DNA from: Marivivens sp. LCG002 | Lineage (GTDB): Bacteria > Pseudomonadota > Alphaproteobacteria > Rhodobacterales > Rhodobacteraceae | NCBI RefSeq assembly: GCF_030264275.1 | Contig: NZ_CP127165.1 | Location: 2,158,001 to 2,222,000 of the forward strand | Reading direction: 5' to 3' | DNA length: 64,000 nucleotides | Shown: piece after piece, positions 8,467-16,439 of the stretch | Layout: every line of letters starts with the position of its first letter | How positions within the stretch are numbered: the first letter of the stretch is position 1 | Notes under the pieces: generated by a model | The model's input: the letters and a program-made list of their open reading frames with translations, nothing else | Told to the model about the DNA's origin: nothing | Databases searched by the model: none | Translations under genes and position numbers: made by a program

Positions 8467-9199
8467 AATCTTCGCTGGCCAGAATGCGGTAAATCTCGCG
8501 GCGGACCAATTTGCGCACGTTCCGCGTGATCCGCTCACCCAAAGCCCCCTGAAGTTCCTGACGGATGACCTCGGCAACGAGTTTGCGCAGCGCCTCTTCA
8601 TCGATGATATTCTCGTCATCCATATAGGCTGCAAGATCTTCATCAAGCTCGGCGCTAAAGGCCTGATCGGCGGCATCGGGCTGGTAGGACGAGCCGTGAT
8701 CGAAACTTGCCGTTTCAAACGTCAGTTCATCTCCTTCGTCATCATAGTCTTCGCTGACGTCTTCCCATTCATGCGAATGCTCAACCGCGGCCTCGAGATC
8801 GGCGATCACCTCTTCGAGTGACGGCTTTTGCTCTTCGGTCTGCGTGTCCTCGGCGCGATCGTCCTCGGCGCGAACGTCCTCGGACCCGTGTTCGGGTTCA
8901 TCGTAGGAATGCTCGTCTTGCAGAGTGTCATGAGGCTCGGAACCGGACGAAGGCTCTTCGTAATGGGATTGCTTTTCCTCGGCCTCCCATTCGGTCTCGG
9001 GTTCGGGGGCTTGAACAGGCTCTACCACACGCAAAGCGGGGGTCAGCACAAATTTCGAAGGAACATCGTGCAAAGATGCCTTTTCAGCAGCTTGCTCTTT
9101 GACCGGCGCAGGTGTCTGGCCCCATTCACCGTCTGAAACCAGACGACGAATCGACGTGAGAACGTCCTCTATTTCGACATTGCTTACTGGGTCGGACAT
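8459..9199 (-). CDS. PopZ-like (DUF2497-type) polar organising protein
   Basis: 246 aa. The N-terminal motif [19 protein letters not shown] (about residues 8-26) matches PopZ's amphipathic partner-binding helix (EEILASIRRIISEDD in Caulobacter). The C-terminus has helical segments ([17 protein letters not shown], then [15 protein letters not shown]) in the position of PopZ's oligomerisation helices. The middle is acidic, Glu/Asp/Pro-rich and low in hydrophobics, like the disordered PopZ linker. PopZ forms a pole-localised condensate anchoring centromere and cell-cycle proteins. The architectural match is what I see; orthology is inference. It is downstream of tolC on the same strand, with a 67-nt hairpin before its start codon. 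Confidence 0.7.
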   Translation of the reverse strand: MSDPVSNVEIEDVLTSIRRLVSDGEWGQTPAPVKEQAAEKASLHDVPSKFVLTPALRVVEPVQAPEPETEWEAEEKQSHYEEPSSGSEPHDTLQDEHSYDEPEHGSEDVRAEDDRAEDTQTEEQKPSLEEVIADLEAAVEHSHEWEDVSEDYDDEGDELTFETASFDHGSSYQPDAADQAFSAELDEDLAAYMDDENIIDEEALRKLVAEVIRQELQGALGERITRNVRKLVRREIYRILASEDFN

Positions 9200-9207
9200 T
9201 GTTTTTC

Positions 9208-9274
9208 CTGCTTGGCCTCGGAGTGAAGTCTAACCCGAGACGGGCCGTCAGACAACAACTCCAAGGCCAAGCAG
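9208..9274 (-). promoter_or_regulatory. Long rod-like hairpin touching the RBS of the PopZ-like gene
   Basis: Outer arms of 10 bp (9208-9217 with 9265-9274), a 2x2 internal loop, 5 bp (9220-9224 with 9258-9262), then GTCT/AGAC and an apical CCCG-AGA-CGGG. On the minus strand the final bases of the stem run into AGGAAAAACA-ATG, so the ribosome site is partly inside the stem. It could be a terminator after tolC or a translational control element. Confidence 0.7.
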
Positions 9275-9302
9275 TTAACGAAAGCTGTGGGAAAGCTGTG
9301 GA

Positions 9303-10664
9303 TTACTTTCCGAGAGCTTCAAGAACGCGATCCAGCGCCTTGCCCTGCTCCGAATAGGAAGTCGGAGCATTTTGCACGAGATTGTAATAGGTTAGGGGGT
9401 CATAGGTCTGAACGTTGAGCTTGAGCTGCTCGGCGGTCAAAAGGCCCATCGCCTGAAGAATCGCATAGCTGGCCAGCACTTCATTGGCACGCGCATCAAG
9501 TGCATTGGCACGCGCATCGAGCAAATCCTGCTCGGCATTCAGCACCTCGAGCGTGGTGCGCGAGCCCAAACGGGCCTCCTCGCGGACACCATCATAGGCG
9601 CTTTGCTGTGCCTCGATTGCCCGAGAATAGGCATCGCTTGCCGCACGCGCCACCGAGTAGTTCGCATAGGCGTTGCCAACCGCCTCTTGCACGGACAGGG
9701 TCGCAAGGTGGAGCTGCGCGCGCGCGTTGTCACGCCGTGCCATCGCTTGACGAATGACGCTGGCCGAAGCACCGCCGTTATAGACGGGACCGCTTGCCGT
9801 CAGACCGACATCTGCCGCGCTCCCCCAAGTGCCGCCGGATTCGACAAACCCGACACTCCCCGAGAGCCGAAGAGTCGGCTTGGTGGATGCCTGAGCACGG
9901 GTTATCGCCATTTCTGCGGCCGTTACCGCATGTTGCGCCTGAATGATTGCAGGATGGTTGCGCACGGCAAAAGCTTTGGCCTCTTCCACGCTATAGGTCA
10001 CAGGCGCAGGGCGCGCCGCTGCGGGGCTCGACGGAGACCGCCCGATTGCAACGCGGAACGCCTCGATCGCGCGGGCAAGGTCGCCTTGGGCAACGGCAAG
10101 AAGGCTGCGCGCAGAGGCAAGACGTGCCTCGCTGAGCGCCACATCGGTTTTCGTGATTTCGCCAACGTCGAAACGGTCCTGCGCGGCACGGAATTCTTGG
10201 GTCAGGACGCGCACGTTAGCTTCGCGCAATGCGACAAACTCGCGGCCCGTTACAACGTCGAGATAGGCACCAACCGCGCCCAGCAACACCTGTTGCTCGA
10301 CATTGACCAAGGACTGCCTCGTTGCGAGAACCGTTTCTTTCTGGATATCAAGGCCGATCTCGTTCGCACCGAAGTCGAAAAGCGTATAGCTCCCGGTAAG
10401 GCCGATCTGGGTGGTTTTGCGTTTGAGATCGTCGATAGCGCCCGAGAAGCCTGTTGTTGCGGTCCAATTGATCACAGGACGCAGCGAGGCCATCGCTTGC
10501 GCGACATCTTCATCGGCCGCCCGAAGCACCGCTCTGTTCTGTTCGAGCAAACCGCTGTTGTTATAGGCACTTGCAAGCGCGTCGGCGAGAGTTTCAGCCT
10601 TCGCAAGCGGGGCGGCAAACGCCATGGCCACCGCAGCAGCGAACGTCATCATCGATTTGCGCAT
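9303..10664 (-). CDS. tolC: TolC family outer membrane efflux protein
   Basis: 453 aa with a cleavable signal peptide (MRKSMMTFAAAVAMAFAAPLAKA). TolC trimers form the outer-membrane and periplasmic tunnel for RND/ABC efflux and type I secretion. The internally duplicated OEP pattern is visible: each half has a strand-turn-strand (SYTLFDFGANE; ASGPVYNGGASAS) and long helices (RFDVGEITKTDVALSEARLA; REEARLGSRTTLEVLNAEQDLLDARA). A 21-bp tandem duplication adds a second ALDARAN heptad at about residues 384-397. It follows pcm on the same strand, an order I recall from other alphaproteobacteria. The 103 bp to the next gene contains a hairpin. Confidence 0.93.
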   Translation of the reverse strand: MRKSMMTFAAAVAMAFAAPLAKAETLADALASAYNNSGLLEQNRAVLRAADEDVAQAMASLRPVINWTATTGFSGAIDDLKRKTTQIGLTGSYTLFDFGANEIGLDIQKETVLATRQSLVNVEQQVLLGAVGAYLDVVTGREFVALREANVRVLTQEFRAAQDRFDVGEITKTDVALSEARLASARSLLAVAQGDLARAIEAFRVAIGRSPSSPAAARPAPVTYSVEEAKAFAVRNHPAIIQAQHAVTAAEMAITRAQASTKPTLRLSGSVGFVESGGTWGSAADVGLTASGPVYNGGASASVIRQAMARRDNARAQLHLATLSVQEAVGNAYANYSVARAASDAYSRAIEAQQSAYDGVREEARLGSRTTLEVLNAEQDLLDARANALDARANEVLASYAILQAMGLLTAEQLKLNVQTYDPLTYYNLVQNAPTSYSEQGKALDRVLEALGK

Positions 10665-10747
10665 TCAATCTTCCCTCGAATGAATTTGTCCCTTTGGGAC
10701 ATATACGTTGCCCCGCGGGTTTTCCGTCACTCGCAGGGAAGCATTAC

Positions 10748-11401
10748 TTAGAGCGCGAAAGCACGTTCCTTGGCAAAACCTTCAAGCACGGGCGCACCCG
10801 CGTTGAAAGCATCACGCCAGTTGATCTTGCCGTCGAGCTTGTAACCGATCCGCACAACACCAAGAGCACCTTCGGCAAACAGAGCACCGATGCGACCGCC
10901 CTCTTTAAGCTGAGATATGATCGCGTCGGGCATAGTTTCAACGGCGCCTTCGAGAATAATCACATCATAGGGTCCAGACTTTGCCGAACCGTTAACAAGC
11001 TCGCCCGTCATGACGGCAGCATTGTCGATACCTTGTTCGGAAAGAGTGGTCTGGGCATCGTTCGCCATGGTTTCATCGGATTCGACGGCGACGACGAATT
11101 CGGCAATCTTGGCCAGAACGGCGGTCGAGTATCCAAGCCCGCATCCCAGATCGAGAACGACTTCGCTCGGCTTGACGTTCAACGCGTCGAGCATTTTGGC
11201 AAAGGTGCGGGGCTCAAGCACGACACGCGTCGCCGACAGATCGATATTTTCACCGATATAAGCGGCTTCGCGCTTGTTCGAAGGCACGAAAAGCTCGCGC
11301 TTGACGTCAAGCATCGCGTCGATGATCGGGAACTTTGTCACATCAGACGGACGGACTTGAGTATCGACCATCATGATCCGGCGGGAAGTATAGTCTACCA
11401 C
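10748..11401 (-). CDS. pcm: Protein-L-isoaspartate O-methyltransferase family protein
   Basis: 217 aa from the GTG at 11401, which is preceded by GAAAGAG and gives VDYTSRRIMMVDTQVRPSDVT, the usual N-terminus in Rhodobacterales. An ATG at 11422 adds seven residues and is the alternative. The frame is open to 11641, but that stretch reads the tRNA-Cys gene antisense and cannot be coding. The Rossmann SAM motif VVLDLGCGLGYSTAVLAKIA and the PCMT block AAYIGENIDLSATRVVLEPRTFAKMLDAL are present. Pcm methylates isoaspartyl residues for protein repair. These short alphaproteobacterial forms next to tolC deviate from classical Pcm, so the exact substrate is uncertain. Confidence 0.86.
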   Translation of the reverse strand: MVDYTSRRIMMVDTQVRPSDVTKFPIIDAMLDVKRELFVPSNKREAAYIGENIDLSATRVVLEPRTFAKMLDALNVKPSEVVLDLGCGLGYSTAVLAKIAEFVVAVESDETMANDAQTTLSEQGIDNAAVMTGELVNGSAKSGPYDVIILEGAVETMPDAIISQLKEGGRIGALFAEGALGVVRIGYKLDGKINWRDAFNAGAPVLEGFAKERAFAL

Positions 11402-11542
11402 GAGCGTAACTCTTTCGTTCATTAGCCTGCCAGCGTCATGCCACAAGTCGTCGCGAGGGACAATAACCCAAAGGCCACGGTTTTCGCCAATCAACCGCTT
11501 GCAGACCCCTAAAATCCGCGCTATCTGACCTCCACCACTGGC

Positions 11543-11616
11543 GGCGAGTTGGCGGAGTGGTGACGCAGCGGATTGCAAATCCGTGTACACCGGTTCGATT
11601 CCGGTACTCGCCTCCA
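11543..11616 (+). tRNA. tRNA-Cys (anticodon GCA)
   Basis: Acceptor arms GGCGAGT (11543-11549) and ACTCGCC (11606-11612) pair fully, followed by discriminator T and an encoded CCA. The anticodon arm GCGGA-TTGCAAA-TCCGT places GCA in the loop. The T arm CCGG-TTCGATT-CCGG is canonical. It is divergent from pcm, 141 bp from its start. Confidence 0.96.
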
Positions 11617-11711
11617 AGGGTTTCCCCCAAAATGAAATCACACCGAGCCGCTAGACGCGGAGCGACCCTTTTGACCGAGCGTGCGTTCGGCTTTGCGGAA
11701 GACTTCATCGC

Positions 11712-11740
11712 AACAAAAATGCCGCCCGAGGGCGGCATTC
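11712..11740 (-). terminator. Intrinsic terminator of nrdJ
   Basis: ATGCCGCCC (11719-11727) and GGGCGGCAT (11730-11738) around GA. On the minus strand the stem is followed by TTTTTG. It lies 28 bp past the nrdJ stop. Confidence 0.85.
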
Positions 11741-11767
11741 TGTTTCAGATCAGGCAATCGGCGCGGA

Positions 11768-14050
11768 TCATCCGCATTTGCTGTAGCCGCATGACGGACA
11801 AGACGCGCAGCCGCTCTCCATTTTCATGCCGTATTCACCACAAGTCGGACAGGCTTTGCCGCGCGGCGCCTCTCCGACGACCATGGCTTCGGCTTGGGGA
11901 TCGACCTTGAGGTGCTTGCCCTCGCCTTCGATGAATCCGATGGCGACCATGTGCTGTTCGAGTACACCACCGATGGCCGCAAGAATCGAAGGCACATATT
12001 TGCCCTTCATCCAGGCTCCACCGCGCGGGTCGAACACGGCCTTGAGCTCTTCCACCACAAAGGACACATCGCCCCCGCGACGGAACACCGCCGAGATCAT
12101 ACGGGTCAAGGCGACCGTCCATGCAAAGTGCTCCATGTTCTTGGAGTTGATGAACACTTCAAACGGGCGGCGATGGCCTGCGATGACCACGTCGTTGACG
12201 GTGATATAAATCGCGTGCTCGCTGTCGGGCCATTTGACCTTGTAGGTATTGCCTTCAAGCGCTGCGGGACGATCGAGCGGCTCGGACATATAGATGACTT
12301 CGGCATCATGCGAGGCGGTCTGCGGCGCTTCGCTCGGGGTTTTGTCCGAGGATTCCGACACGGACAGAACCGAACCTGTCACATCATTCGGACGATAGGT
12401 GGTGCAGCCCTTACAGCCTGTATCATAGGCTTCCATATACACCTCTTTGAACGACTCGAACGAGATGTCTTCGGGGCAATTGATCGTCTTGGAGATCGAC
12501 GAGTCGATCCACTTTTGCGCGGCGGCCTGCATCCGAACGTGTGCCAGCGGCTCGAGTGTTTGCGCGTTGACGAAATAGTCGGGAAGCTCGGCATCCGCGC
12601 CGAATTTGTCGCGGTAAAGCTTGACGGCATAGTCCACGACTTCTTCCTCGGTGCGCGAGCCGTCTTTCTGAAGAACCTTGCGGGTGTAGGCATAGGCAAA
12701 CACCGGCTCGATACCGGACGAGACGTTGCCTGCATAAAGCGAAATGGTGCCCGTCGGCGCGATCGAAGTGAGAAGTGCGTTACGAATGCCGTGCTTGGCG
12801 ATTGCATCGCGCACATCGTCGTCCATTTGCTTCATGTTGCCGGAGGCAAGGAACTTGTCCTTGTCAAAGAGCGGGAAGGCTCCCTTTTCTTTGGCAAGCT
12901 CGACCGAGGCAAGATAGGACGCGCGCGCGATCTGCTTCATCCAGGCTTCGGTCTGCGCCGCCGCTTCGGGCGTGCCGTACTTGAGCCCGACCATCAAGAG
13001 AGCATCCGCAAGACCCGTAACCCCAAGACCGATACGACGCTTGGCCTGTGCCTCTTGCGCCTGTGCTTCGAGCGGGAAGCGCGACGCATCGACAACGTTG
13101 TCCATCATGCGCACGGCAGTTGCGACAAGGTCATCAAGCGCGGCGGGGTCAAGCTTTGCGTCCTTTTCGAACGGGTTCGAGACCAGACGCGCCATGTTGA
13201 TCGAACCGAGGAGACATGCGCCATAGGGCGGCAAGGGCTGCTCGCCACAGGGGTTGGTGGCGGCAATCGTCTCGCAGTAGTTGAGATTGTTCATCTCGTT
13301 GATGCGGTCGATGAAAATCACACCCGGCTCGGCGAAGTCATAGGTCGACTGCATGATACGGTTCCAGAGGTCACGTGCCTCGACCGTCTTGTAGATTTTG
13401 CCGTTGAACTTGAGATCCCATGACTTATCCGCCTTGACCGCCTCCATGAAGGGATCGGTGACCAGCACGGACATGTTGAACATACGAAGACGTGCGGGAT
13501 CAGATTTGGCGGTGATGAAATGCTCGATATCGGGGTGATCGCAGCGCATCGTCGCCATCATCGCGCCACGGCGCGAGCCTGCGGACATGATGGTGCGGCA
13601 CATCGCATCCCAGACATCCATGAACGACAGCGGACCCGATGCATCCGCCGCTACGCCGTGAACCAAGGCGCCCTTGGGGCGGATGGTCGAGAAATCGTAA
13701 CCGATCCCGCCACCCTGCTGCATGGTAAGAGCCGCCTCTTTGAGCATATCGAAGATACCGCCCATCGAGTCGGGCACGGTGCCCATCACGAAGCAGTTGA
13801 AGAGTGTCACGGAACGCGCCGTGCCCGCGCCGGCAGTGATGCGCCCGGCGGGGAGGTATTTGAAGTCCTCAAGCGCCGAATAGAATTTCTCTTCCCATTT
13901 CGCCGCATCCTTTTCGACGGATGCAAGCGCGCGCGCAATGCGGCGCCACGTGTCCTCGACAGTTGTATCGAGCGCTTTGCCCTCCGCATCTTTGAAGCGA
14001 TACTTCATATCCCAGATCTGTTCTGCGATCGGCGCGGCGAAACGTGACAT
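11768..14050 (-). CDS. nrdJ: Adenosylcobalamin-dependent (class II) ribonucleotide reductase
   Basis: 760 aa. It reduces ribonucleotides using a thiyl radical generated from adenosylcobalamin, so it needs neither oxygen nor a separate radical subunit. Landmarks: the substrate-site cysteine in TLFNCFVMGT, NPCGEQPLPPYGACLLGSIN carrying the catalytic Cys and Glu with the neighbouring finger-loop residues, the APTGTISLYAG phosphate loop, and the C-terminal domain ending in CPTCGEYGMKMESGC...CPSCG, a Zn-ribbon-like tail with the redox-active cysteines. B12 synthesis genes are in the same window. Upstream, two NrdR-type boxes 32 bp apart (14091-14132) indicate NrdR repression. No B12 riboswitch is seen upstream, in keeping with the enzyme using B12 rather than making it. 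Confidence 0.97.
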   Translation of the reverse strand: MSRFAAPIAEQIWDMKYRFKDAEGKALDTTVEDTWRRIARALASVEKDAAKWEEKFYSALEDFKYLPAGRITAGAGTARSVTLFNCFVMGTVPDSMGGIFDMLKEAALTMQQGGGIGYDFSTIRPKGALVHGVAADASGPLSFMDVWDAMCRTIMSAGSRRGAMMATMRCDHPDIEHFITAKSDPARLRMFNMSVLVTDPFMEAVKADKSWDLKFNGKIYKTVEARDLWNRIMQSTYDFAEPGVIFIDRINEMNNLNYCETIAATNPCGEQPLPPYGACLLGSINMARLVSNPFEKDAKLDPAALDDLVATAVRMMDNVVDASRFPLEAQAQEAQAKRRIGLGVTGLADALLMVGLKYGTPEAAAQTEAWMKQIARASYLASVELAKEKGAFPLFDKDKFLASGNMKQMDDDVRDAIAKHGIRNALLTSIAPTGTISLYAGNVSSGIEPVFAYAYTRKVLQKDGSRTEEEVVDYAVKLYRDKFGADAELPDYFVNAQTLEPLAHVRMQAAAQKWIDSSISKTINCPEDISFESFKEVYMEAYDTGCKGCTTYRPNDVTGSVLSVSESSDKTPSEAPQTASHDAEVIYMSEPLDRPAALEGNTYKVKWPDSEHAIYITVNDVVIAGHRRPFEVFINSKNMEHFAWTVALTRMISAVFRRGGDVSFVVEELKAVFDPRGGAWMKGKYVPSILAAIGGVLEQHMVAIGFIEGEGKHLKVDPQAEAMVVGEAPRGKACPTCGEYGMKMESGCASCPSCGYSKCG

Positions 14051-14090
14051 AAGCGAGAATCCCTCAATTTGGTATTTTGTTTTCGGCCCA

Positions 14091-14132
14091 CTACATATTG
14101 CGCGAAACCCAGAAGGGTCAACCTATATATAG
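14091..14132. promoter_or_regulatory. Tandem NrdR boxes upstream of nrdJ
   Basis: CTATATATAG (14123-14132), inside the perfect palindrome ACCTATATATAGGT, matches the NrdR-box core C-W-A-T-A-T-A-T-W-G. CTACATATTG (14091-14100) matches with one change. Their starts are 32 bp apart, about three helical turns, the spacing of known NrdR box pairs. They lie 41-82 bp upstream of the nrdJ start. Confidence 0.82.
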
Positions 14133-14199
14133 GTAAATTTCAACTTGCCCGTCGGAGGCATCGGTATAGATACTGAGAGTGCAAGTGGGGAGTCGGACA

Positions 14200-14631
14200 A
14201 TGACAAAATACACGCATCTAATCAAGCTCTCGGTCGGATCGGATACGGTCGAAGACCTTGCCGCATGGCAACGGCTCCCTCAAGCACAATCGCCCGACGG
14301 ATACCCTTGGCACATCACGCGGATGTGGCCCAAGCGCGAGGACGATGTGCTCAATGGTGGGTCGATTTATTGGGTGATCAAGGGCGTCATCCAGTGCCGA
14401 AACAAAATTACCCGACTCGACGAAGTGATGGGCGGCGACGGGATCCGACGCTGCGCCATTGTTTGTGACCCTGAACTTGTTCGGGTGGAACCGACGCTCA
14501 AGCGCGCTTTTCAGGGCTGGCGCTACTTCAAACCCGAAGATGCACCCGCCGATCTTGGCCGTGTGCGCGACGGCGAAGACGCGCTTCCCGCCAGCCTCAG
14601 CGCGGCACTTGCCGAAATCGGCGTGAGATAA
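14200..14631 (+). CDS. DUF1489 family protein
   Basis: 143 aa from the ATG at 14200, which has an excellent site (GGGGAG, 7-base spacer); a GTG at 14179 is less likely. I recognise the alphaproteobacterial DUF1489 family from HLIKLSVGSDTVEDLAAWQ, HITRMWPKREDDVLNGGSIYWVIKG and the FQGWRYFKPEDAPADL block. No function is known to me. The regular alternation and the conserved Trp/Tyr/Arg residues suggest a soluble alpha/beta domain; there is no signal peptide or membrane segment. It is divergent from nrdJ and convergent with hisG, 33 bp from its end. Confidence 0.85.
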   Translation: MTKYTHLIKLSVGSDTVEDLAAWQRLPQAQSPDGYPWHITRMWPKREDDVLNGGSIYWVIKGVIQCRNKITRLDEVMGGDGIRRCAIVCDPELVRVEPTLKRAFQGWRYFKPEDAPADLGRVRDGEDALPASLSAALAEIGVR

Positions 14632-14664
14632 AATACCGCGCTTAGCGCGCCCTGTCGGACCTTA

Positions 14665-15357
14665 TCAGACAGAGAGCGCCTCTTCGAGCGACCGAAGGAT
14701 CGATTTGTTCTCGCCCAACCAATCCGCGGTGCGGCTCTTGAACAACGTCGCCTGACTGGAGTGGATCGGGCCACCGCCAAGGATCTTGAGACCGTTGGCG
14801 CGGAGCGTTTCGCCCGTGGACGTGATGTCCGCGATTGCTTCGGCCGTCTCGTTTTTGACGGTGCCTTCGGTTGCGCCTTGGCTATCGACAAGCTGATAGT
14901 CGGCGACCCCGTTGTCCCGCAGATACTCGCGCACCAGACGGTGATACTTGGTCGCGATCCGAAGACGGAACCCATGCGTCTTGCGAAAAGCCGTAGCCGC
15001 CGCATCGAGATCATCAAGCGTATCGACATCCACCCAGAATGTGGGAACGGCTATGATCAGATCGGCACCGCCAAAGCCCATCTTGGCCACTTCGGCGATG
15101 CGCTGCTCCCACGCGGGGACCTTCTCGCGCACAAGATCAGAGCCAGTCACCCCAAGGTGGATACGGCCTGCGGCGAGTTCGCGGGGAATCTCGCCTGCGG
15201 AAAGCAGCACGAGCTCCACCCCGTCGATCCCTTCGACGGCACCGGCGTATTCGCGCTCGGAACCCGTTTTAAGAAGTTTGACACCACGAGCGCCGAACCA
15301 CTCGAAGGTTTTTTCCATCAGCCGCCCTTTGGACGGCACACCAAGTTTGATGCTCAT
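14665..15357 (-). CDS. hisG: ATP phosphoribosyltransferase, short form catalytic subunit
   Basis: 230 aa, the length of the short HisG that lacks the C-terminal regulatory domain and depends on HisZ. It catalyses the first step of histidine synthesis, ATP plus PRPP to phosphoribosyl-ATP. Visible: LGVPSKGRLMEKT at the N-terminus, HLGVTGSDLVREKVP, and the PRPP loop in ADITSTGETLRANGLKIL. The start ATG overlaps the hisZ stop (ATGA at 15354-15357), so the two are translationally coupled in an order hisS-hisZ-hisG. Confidence 0.95.
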   Translation of the reverse strand: MSIKLGVPSKGRLMEKTFEWFGARGVKLLKTGSEREYAGAVEGIDGVELVLLSAGEIPRELAAGRIHLGVTGSDLVREKVPAWEQRIAEVAKMGFGGADLIIAVPTFWVDVDTLDDLDAAATAFRKTHGFRLRIATKYHRLVREYLRDNGVADYQLVDSQGATEGTVKNETAEAIADITSTGETLRANGLKILGGGPIHSSQATLFKSRTADWLGENKSILRSLEEALSV

Positions 15358-16439
15358 GCCTGCTCCTTCAGGGCGACGACGACTTCGGGACGGATCACTG
15401 CGCCAACTGCGGGAACCTCGCGGCCCTGACCGAGTTGACGGGTCAGGGCATCATAGCGCCCCCCAGTCGCAACAGGAGGAAGATCAGGACGGCTCGTGGC
15501 ATAAAACCCGAAAACAAACCCGTCGTAATATTCGAGGGTTGTGCGCCCATAGCTGCCTTCGAATTCGAGATCGGTCACATCAATACCGCGCGCAGCCATG
15601 GCTTCGAGCCGCTCGCTCAACCGCCCAACAGCGGGTAGGATCGCGGGAAGATCGACAGCGATATCACGCAGCGCACTCAGCGCATTCGGACAGGTTTCCC
15701 GAAGGCTCAAAAGCTCGTCGAGGATCGCGATTTGCTCGCTCGAAATCGGAGCCGTCTCGGCATCGGCCCTGAGCGCGACAATGCGTGCTTCGATCTCGGA
15801 ACGCGACCGCAATCCAATCTCGGGATGATTACCTGCAAAAGGATCGGCAGAGGCAAGCAACGCCGCACGCGAGGCAGGCATCTGTCCCCGCCCCCCGAAA
15901 CGGTCCAGCAAAGCGCGGAAACGGCGCGGTCGCCAGATGTGGCGCAAAAGCGCAGCCTTGCGCGCGTCCGAGGTTTCAAGACCGCGCACCGCAGCCATCA
16001 AGATCCCGAGATCGCCCGTAGCGGCGCGGATCGGAAGCCCTTTGAGCTCGCGCGAAATAACGGCAAAGACTTCGGCGTCCGCCTTGGCGGGGTCAGAGCC
16101 GTCAAAGACTTCGTAACCGACCTGAATAAACTCATTCGGACGGCCTGTGTCCTCTTCCTGACGGCGGAACACCTTGCCTGCATAAGTATATCGTGCAGGC
16201 TCGGCAAAGGTCTCCATATGCATCTGGACCACAGGCACAGTGAAGTCGGGACGCAGCACGAACTCGCCGTGGATCGGGTCTTGGGTCACATAGGCCCGCG
16301 CACGGATATCTTCGCCATAAAGGTCGAGCAGCGTGCCGGCGGGCTGCAATACGTCGGCCTTTACCGAGATCGCACCTTCGGCCTCGAATGCAGCGCAGAG
16401 ACGACGCGCCTCCAGCAGGATTTCGGGACGCGGCGGCAT
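15354..16439 (-). CDS. hisZ: ATP phosphoribosyltransferase regulatory subunit HisZ
   Basis: 361 aa. HisZ is a histidyl-tRNA-synthetase paralogue that has lost aminoacylation and forms a hetero-octamer with short HisG, carrying the histidine feedback site. The class II synthetase fold is recognisable: LLDLYGEDIRARAYVTQDPIHGEFVLRPDFTVPVVQMH (motif 2 region), RRQEEDTGRPNEFIQVGYEVF, and GGRYDALTRQLG near the C-terminus. It is shorter than HisS and has no anticodon-binding domain. It overlaps hisS by one base and hisG by four. Its position next to true hisS and hisG supports the assignment over a second synthetase. Confidence 0.93.
   Translation of the reverse strand: MPPRPEILLEARRLCAAFEAEGAISVKADVLQPAGTLLDLYGEDIRARAYVTQDPIHGEFVLRPDFTVPVVQMHMETFAEPARYTYAGKVFRRQEEDTGRPNEFIQVGYEVFDGSDPAKADAEVFAVISRELKGLPIRAATGDLGILMAAVRGLETSDARKAALLRHIWRPRRFRALLDRFGGRGQMPASRAALLASADPFAGNHPEIGLRSRSEIEARIVALRADAETAPISSEQIAILDELLSLRETCPNALSALRDIAVDLPAILPAVGRLSERLEAMAARGIDVTDLEFEGSYGRTTLEYYDGFVFGFYATSRPDLPPVATGGRYDALTRQLGQGREVPAVGAVIRPEVVVALKEQA

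Noticed and set aside
11402-11641. Longer pcm reading frame through 11641
   Set aside because: That stretch is the antisense of the tRNA-Cys gene and its flank; the methyltransferase N-terminus begins near 11401-11422.
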